Origin: Candidatus Peribacteraceae bacterium
Lineage (GTDB): Bacteria; Patescibacteriota; Gracilibacteria; Peribacterales; Peribacteraceae
Assembly: GCA_028717505.1 (NCBI GenBank)
Contig: JAQUNQ010000037.1
Location: 1-10,409 of the forward strand
Length of the DNA stretch: 10,409 bases
Direction: 5' to 3'
Below the pieces are notes generated by a model that saw only the letters and a program-made list of their open reading frames with translations, did no database searches and was not told the origin of the DNA. Shown here one piece after another: positions 6,318 through 10,409 of the stretch. A program made the translations under genes and the position numbers. How positions within the stretch are numbered: the stretch's first letter is position 1; every line of letters starts with the position of its first letter.

Positions 6318-6480
6318 CAAAGAAACGCTCCGCGCGTGAGTTCCCCCTCCGCCCGGCCCTGCGCCTCCTCGTCGGCTCCTCCAAGGCTTCGGAGCCGCCT
6401 CGTCGTCAGCATCCCCCGCATGTGCGGGGGACAGGGCCTTCCCCTTCACCCCCCGCACGCGCGGTTCCTACCTTTTGTGG
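6318..6480. other. GC-rich non-coding stretch with hairpins
   Basis: This is part of the 410-base spacer between the 201-residue protein gene and the TPR gene. It is much more GC-rich and lower in complexity than its flanks. Two inverted repeats are visible: CGGCTCC/GGAGCCG (6373-6379 with 6391-6397) and CCCCCGCA/TGCGGGGG (6413-6420 with 6423-6430). The short open frames here have biased composition and no recognisable protein features. I see no known RNA family; an uncharacterised structured RNA or a repeat remnant remains possible. Confidence 0.4.
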
Positions 6481-6503
6481 TTCGTTATTGTTGAGGTATC
6501 TAT

Positions 6504-6547
6504 AAAAAAATTTCGCGGCGAAGCGTGGGTCTCGCGGGCCCCACGCT
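6504..6547 (-). terminator. Possible second intrinsic terminator
   Basis: On the minus strand an 8-bp stem, AGCGTGGG/CCCACGCT (6547-6540 with 6529-6522), has a 10-base loop. A short TTCG-CCG-CGAA stem follows, then a run of seven T residues at 6510-6504. The distance between the main stem and the T-run is longer than usual, so this is a weaker terminator candidate, perhaps a backup to the hairpin at 6578-6611. Confidence 0.45.
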
Positions 6548-6577
6548 GGAGCCGCACCACTCAGGGAAAAGAGAGCT

Positions 6578-6611
6578 CATGAGAGAAAAACCGTGAGGTT
6601 TGTCTCTCATG
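6578..6611 (-). terminator. Stem-loop abutting the stop codon of the 201-residue protein gene
   Basis: Arms CATGAGAGAAAAACC (6578-6592) and GGTTTGTCTCTCATG (6597-6611) pair over 15 positions with one mismatch, around a GTGA loop. The stem starts on the base right after the TGA stop. On the minus strand it is followed by AGCTCTCTTTTCC, only moderately T-rich. It probably ends or protects the 3' end of the kinase-containing transcript. Confidence 0.6.
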
Positions 6612-7217
6612 TCACAGTGGTTTCAGTTCCCCATCCGCGCTCTCCACTGATCCGCGCTGCACGGCAACCTTCGCCGCGGCTTCCGCGAGGTGCTTGGGGA
6701 TCACGGCATCCACGGCGCCCCACTTTGCCTCGCCTTCCTCGGGGAGGAGGATGGTCACCTGGTCGCCGACCTCTGCGCGGTAGAACGTGACCGAGGCGAG
6801 GAGGACGCGGAAGGCCTTGCCCTCGGCGAGCACCTTGTACTGCCCGTCTTCCTGGATGAGCACGCCCACGATCGACCGGCGCTTCACCGGTGCGATCTGC
6901 TTGTAGATGAATTTGCCCTCGTCCGTGATGGTGAGCTTCATACCATCGCCCTCCACGAGCTTGCTCTTGCTGGCGTAGTTCGCGGGGACGGGGTACGTGT
7001 TGCCGGAGGAGTCCACCATGTTCTGCCCATCGAAGATGCCCTCGACCACCTTGCCGCTCACCGGACCGGCGCCCATGGCGCTCGCCCGCGAGACGATGCG
7101 CTCGCGGTCGGTGCTCGTGACTCCCGTGAGATTGCGGAGCAGGGCATTCGCCGTCTTCAGAGAGGAGGCGGCACTCTCGATGAGTTCCTGAACCTGGAGC
7201 AGTTGATCGTCGGACAT
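6612..7217 (-). CDS. Conserved protein of unknown function (201 residues)
   Basis: The first 30 residues form a probable amphipathic helix (DDQLLQVQELIESAASSL). A compact, strand-rich domain follows at about 54-175, with GKVVEGIFDGQNM, a YPVPANYASKSKLVEGD stretch (75-91), and FIYKQI and YKVLAEG strands, then an Ala-rich tail. The layout suggests a small beta-barrel after a helical or coiled-coil N-terminus; this is inference. It has no signal peptide, membrane segment or catalytic motif. The YPVPANYASKSKLVEGD pattern matches a family I remember as frequent in CPR genomes without characterised function. The ATG at 7217 lies 34 bases after the kinase stop. I see neither a Shine-Dalgarno sequence nor a close -10 box, consistent with co-transcription from upstream. 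Confidence 0.85.
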   Translation of the reverse strand: MSDDQLLQVQELIESAASSLKTANALLRNLTGVTSTDRERIVSRASAMGAGPVSGKVVEGIFDGQNMVDSSGNTYPVPANYASKSKLVEGDGMKLTITDEGKFIYKQIAPVKRRSIVGVLIQEDGQYKVLAEGKAFRVLLASVTFYRAEVGDQVTILLPEEGEAKWGAVDAVIPKHLAEAAAKVAVQRGSVESADGELKPL

Positions 7218-7251
7218 AGGTGTGTTGGGAGGTGAGGGTCGGGGAACGACT

Positions 7252-8250
7252 TCAGAGCGGATGAACTTCCACAGTCAGCTCGGTCCTTGCAAGTTGTTCT
7301 CGCATCTGGGTGTCTGTGAGAAGTCCATTCTGCGCGCCAATGGCGCTGACGACACTCGCAGCATTTATTGTACCCGCTTGGAGGGCGATTGGGAAGTCCA
7401 TTGCCTGGAGAAGTGCCCAGGAGACACCTGTGCCAAAAGCATCGCCTGCGCCCGTCGTATCCGCGACTTTCGCGATGGGGAGGGTGGGGCAGTGGTAGAT
7501 ATTCGCCCCGTCGGTCGCGGTGACGCCGTTCTTCCCCTCCGTGACGCAGACGGACTTCGTCCCGGTCTTGATGAGGATGCGGAGCGCCTGCTCGATGGAG
7601 CGCGCCCGGGCGAAGCGGAGAGCCTCCTCGTCATTGAGGAGAAGGACGTCGGTGTACTTGAGGAGGCGGAGATTCGTGGGAGATGTGATGCCTTGGGTGA
7701 TCTGGTTGCCGCCGGGGTTCCAGGTGAAGCGCGGACTCTCATCCCGCGTGAGAATTTTTACAATATCATCCTGAATCACGGTGGATTGCTCCTGGATGTG
7801 ATTGAGGTACACCCAGTCCATCTGGGCGGCGATCTCAAAATCAAAATTCGATCTCTGGAGATGCTCGTTCGTGCCCGGCTCATAGAGAATCACGCGATCT
7901 CCGTTCTTCGCGAGAAGGATGAGCGAGAAGCTGGAAATCTCCCCATCGACGATCGTCGCATAGCGCACGTCCGTACCCTCATTGCGCAGGGTTTCGAGCA
8001 GACGCTGCCCCCACTGATCGGAGCCGATGACCCCCTCGAAGGAGGCGTTGCATCCGAGGCGGGAGAGCCCGACTGCGGTATTGCAGGCGCCGCCACCGCA
8101 GGTTTCCACCACCTCTTCGATGGGAATTTTTCCGCCGAGAGGCAGCGTAAAAGAGGGGTGTCCCTCATTATTCCTGGTGGTCTCGTGGTTCACCCGTACG
8201 AAGATGTCGTACGTCGCTCCGCCGATGGACATTGTTTTTGCAGGGGTCAT
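7252..8250 (-). CDS. PfkB/ribokinase-family carbohydrate kinase
   Basis: 332 residues from the ATG at 8250. The family phosphorylates a sugar or nucleoside hydroxyl with ATP in the cytoplasm. Visible landmarks are the N-terminal strand SIGGATYDIF (8-17), the first PfkB signature GGGACNTAVG (52-61), NPGG (178-181), a NDEE motif (206-209), VTEGKNG (236-242), and the second signature DTTGAGDAFG (264-273), whose Asp270 is the expected catalytic base. The substrate cannot be told; ribose, adenosine and fructose phosphates are all used in the family. The frame stays open to 8382, but that start would overlap the upstream gene by 115 bases and add a low-complexity Pro/Ala leader. Met7 (ATG at 8232) is an alternative start. 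The AAGGAG at 8273-8278 is about 20 bases from the ATG, too far for a standard ribosome site. Confidence 0.9.
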   Translation of the reverse strand: MTPAKTMSIGGATYDIFVRVNHETTRNNEGHPSFTLPLGGKIPIEEVVETCGGGACNTAVGLSRLGCNASFEGVIGSDQWGQRLLETLRNEGTDVRYATIVDGEISSFSLILLAKNGDRVILYEPGTNEHLQRSNFDFEIAAQMDWVYLNHIQEQSTVIQDDIVKILTRDESPRFTWNPGGNQITQGITSPTNLRLLKYTDVLLLNDEEALRFARARSIEQALRILIKTGTKSVCVTEGKNGVTATDGANIYHCPTLPIAKVADTTGAGDAFGTGVSWALLQAMDFPIALQAGTINAASVVSAIGAQNGLLTDTQMREQLARTELTVEVHPL

Positions 8251-8267
8251 GGGCGGACGGGGAAATT

Positions 8268-10409
8268 CTACTCCTTGTAGCGGCGCTCCATGGCTTGCAG
8301 GAATTCCAGTGTCATGCGGAGCGTGCGCCGGCGGTGCCAGTGCAGTCCGTACAGAACTGCGGCCCCGGCGAGCGCCATCCACCAGACGATGGGTGGCAAC
8401 CCCTCATGCGAGAGGGCCGGCGCCCCTTCGTGGAGATTGGGCGGGGGGAGGGTGCTGGGGTCGAAGGGGAGCTCTTCCGCTGCGGACGGGTGGTAGCCGG
8501 TTCCCTGCGGCGTTCCCTCGCCGGTCACACTCAGGTCCCGGAGTGCCTCGCCGGTCGTCGTGACGGGAGTGAGCTTGAGGTAGTAAGTCACGCTGTTGAT
8601 GAGATCGCGCATCGTGTATGTCTGGAGCTCGCCATTGAGCATGCGCTTCTCCGTGAGGGTGTTCGGCTCCACGCCGTACTCCAGCATGTATGCGGAGAGG
8701 GGAGTCGTCTTCTGCAGTGGATTCCAGTCGAGCTGGAGGATGGTGTCTCCCGGCGTCACGATGAGGTTCAGGCCGATGACGGTGGCGCTCGCCACATTGC
8801 TCTTCTCCGCGCTCTCCACGCCGCCGCGCAGGGCCGTCACGGCGAAGTAGTAGGTGACTGCCGGTTTCAGGCCGGCGACGGTGGCAGCGGAGACAGCCTG
8901 ATCAGTATCAAGCGAGTAGGCGAAGCTCTTTGGGTCCTCCCCCACGTAGATGCGATAGGCGTCCACCTTCTCGGAGGCGACCGGATCCCACTTGAGTGCG
9001 ACGGTATTCACTGCCTTCGATTCCGCCACGAGGTTCTTCACGTTCGGCGGGCGCTTCTGCCCCACCGTGAGGGTGCTCATGACCTTCGCCTCATTGCCAT
9101 ACTGGTCGCGAACCGTGATGGTGGGCTGGTAGTTCCCCGCCTTCGCGATGCTGAAGCGCCCCGCATAGGAGCCGGTCTGTGTCGCGACGGGGAGGAGGTT
9201 GATCTTCTGTCCGTCCACTTCCAGGTTTGCCATACTCAGGGCAGGTTCGCTCTTGATGGTGAGGGTGGTTTCCTGGTCCTCGGAGGGATTCGGGGGATTG
9301 AAGACGGTCGAGGTCACGGCGGGCGGAGTCGCATCCAGATAGAGTTTGTGGTCATCCGAGCGATATTTTCCCGTGGACTCCTCCACACGCAGCAGGTGCT
9401 CCGTCTTCGTCGTGTCGAGCGCCACTGCAATCTCGAAGAATCCATCCGCATCTGTCTCGCCGCGCGCAACCTCCTTCCCGCCGGTGGCGATGAGGTTGAT
9501 GAGGGCCGGGCCGGAACCCTTCAGGGCGACTGTCGGTGTTCCGACGGTCGAGCCGGGTGCCGGGGAAGTGATGAGGATGCTGCGCTCCGTCGAAGAACCG
9601 ATGTCTCCCTCCACGGTGAGTGTTTGGCTGCCGCGGATGGTTTTGGTGGAATCTTCCGCGACCAGCGTCTGCTGCCCGGGAGTGTCGAACCGCAATCCGA
9701 GCGTGAACGTTTTCACGCCGAGGTCGCGGAGACTGAACTGGCGGGGTCCGAAGGGGATGGTTGCCTTCGCGTCCGTCGAGGAGAAGTACACCGTGCCGGT
9801 GTAGTCCTCCACAGTATTCCCCGTGCGGTCTTCCGCGAAGATGCGGAAGGTCATGTCCTGGCGTGCGGGGACGGAAACGCTGCTCCCTGCAGGCAGGGGT
9901 TCGAGGGCACCGGGGAGTGCGATTTCGATGCGGAAGTGGTCGATGACGTCGAAGGTGGCGGCAGGCTGACCCGACACCTGTCCGTAGAGGGTCTTTCCCA
10001 TGAATTGGCCGACTGGCGCACTCCGCACTGCGCTGGTGCCGTACCAGTTGGCATCCTCCGCGCTGTATCCCCCCATGCCGTCGAAGGTTCCGGCGGAGAT
10101 GGTGAGTTGTGCGTCGAGGAGTTTTCCGCTGATGAGGTCCAGGGCGCGGAGACTGCAGTCTCCCTCCCGGGTCGTGGAGAGGAGGAAGGCCTGCTGTCCA
10201 TCGGCATCCGTCTCCGCAGTGAGCGCGATGATGCGATCTTCCGTGCGGCTCGCGATGAGTTGCACCGGCCGGCCGGAGAGGGTATTCAGGAAGCGGTCAC
10301 GGAGGCTTACGGTCACTTTCACCTCATCTCTTCCATCCGGTGTCAGCGTGGTCTGCTCGGCATCAATGCCGCTCGAACGCGGGTCCATGGTGTCCGGCAG
10401 GACGGTGAA
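8268..10409 (-). CDS. Surface protein with Ig-like and FN3 domains and C-terminal anchor (N-terminus outside window)
   Basis: The frame is open to the window edge, so the Met at 10388 is probably internal. Numbering from that Met, there is an invasin-like Ig domain (about 10-98), a domain rich in Gly/Tyr/Trp (about 100-160), an Ig-like domain with the pattern DRTGN-x-V-x-DYTGTVYFSS (170-260), two more Ig-like domains (268-352 and 353-443), two fibronectin type III domains (447-537 and 541-626), a Pro-rich spacer and a membrane helix (about 666-683), followed by a basic cytoplasmic tail (HRRRTLRMT). Such proteins sit on the cell surface and mediate adhesion or cell-cell contact; that role is inferred from the domains. 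There is no LPXTG motif; the anchor is a single helix. The signal peptide, if any, lies upstream. The kinase gene begins 17 bases downstream. Confidence 0.88.
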   Translation of the reverse strand, partial: FTVLPDTMDPRSSGIDAEQTTLTPDGRDEVKVTVSLRDRFLNTLSGRPVQLIASRTEDRIIALTAETDADGQQAFLLSTTREGDCSLRALDLISGKLLDAQLTISAGTFDGMGGYSAEDANWYGTSAVRSAPVGQFMGKTLYGQVSGQPAATFDVIDHFRIEIALPGALEPLPAGSSVSVPARQDMTFRIFAEDRTGNTVEDYTGTVYFSSTDAKATIPFGPRQFSLRDLGVKTFTLGLRFDTPGQQTLVAEDSTKTIRGSQTLTVEGDIGSSTERSILITSPAPGSTVGTPTVALKGSGPALINLIATGGKEVARGETDADGFFEIAVALDTTKTEHLLRVEESTGKYRSDDHKLYLDATPPAVTSTVFNPPNPSEDQETTLTIKSEPALSMANLEVDGQKINLLPVATQTGSYAGRFSIAKAGNYQPTITVRDQYGNEAKVMSTLTVGQKRPPNVKNLVAESKAVNTVALKWDPVASEKVDAYRIYVGEDPKSFAYSLDTDQAVSAATVAGLKPAVTYYFAVTALRGGVESAEKSNVASATVIGLNLIVTPGDTILQLDWNPLQKTTPLSAYMLEYGVEPNTLTEKRMLNGELQTYTMRDLINSVTYYLKLTPVTTTGEALRDLSVTGEGTPQGTGYHPSAAEELPFDPSTLPPPNLHEGAPALSHEGLPPIVWWMALAGAAVLYGLHWHRRRTLRMTLEFLQAMERRYKE

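Noticed and set aside
5539..6339. Plus-strand open frame of 266 codons opposite the TPR gene
   Set aside because: Antisense shadow with Glu/Leu/Arg-rich composition caused by the biased TPR codons; no domain recognised.
6273..6458. Short minus-strand frame of 61 codons in the spacer
   Set aside because: Low-complexity Gly/Arg/Ala sequence from GC-rich hairpins, no start signal, and it reads through the perfect palindrome.
8251..8382. Longer kinase start at 8382
   Set aside because: It would overlap the upstream gene by 115 bases and add a 44-residue Pro/Ala/Arg leader not expected in PfkB kinases.

Overview
All seven protein-coding genes lie on the minus strand, so the window is read from right to left. 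I identified no tRNA, rRNA, CRISPR array, transposase or integrase. The gene families suggest a member of the Candidate Phyla Radiation (Patescibacteria), possibly Peregrinibacteria-like. Both the very cysteine-rich proteins and the 201-residue protein resemble families I remember from such genomes; this assignment rests on memory and is moderate at best. The genetic code looks standard. Two paralogues end at the same conserved -KEVY terminus, one with TAG and the other with TGA, so TGA is a stop here; this argues against Gracilibacteria or SR1, which read it as glycine.

Right part (10409-6612), a probable operon. It starts with the C-terminal part of a large surface protein made of Ig-like and fibronectin type III domains with a C-terminal membrane anchor. 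A PfkB-family sugar or nucleoside kinase follows, then a small conserved protein of unknown function. The gaps are 17 and 34 bases. A strong hairpin directly abuts the last stop codon.

Middle part (6611-4894). A 410-base spacer holds terminator-like hairpins, a GC-rich stretch and a perfect 13-bp inverted repeat (6287-6317). It is followed by a membrane-anchored TPR protein.

Left part (4826-1), the most unusual region. Three tandem paralogues encode proteins with about 6-9% cysteine; the third runs off the window. The two complete ones carry the same two-ribbon zinc-binding module at both ends. Between these caps lie two cysteine-rich repeat regions, each closing with a motif of the form LRxKxYCxxNxQ followed by an acidic helix. 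Within long stretches of the repeats, the cysteines keep a 3/9-residue register. No enzymatic motif is visible, and the function is unknown.

Two features recur between these genes. First, the TPR gene and the three paralogues each have a TANNNT box 6-9 bases before the ATG and no Shine-Dalgarno sequence, the layout expected for leaderless mRNAs. Second, the spacers after the TPR gene and after the first two paralogues are filled by short tandem words (7 or 8 bp) with inverted copies. The word differs in each spacer, but the architecture is the same.
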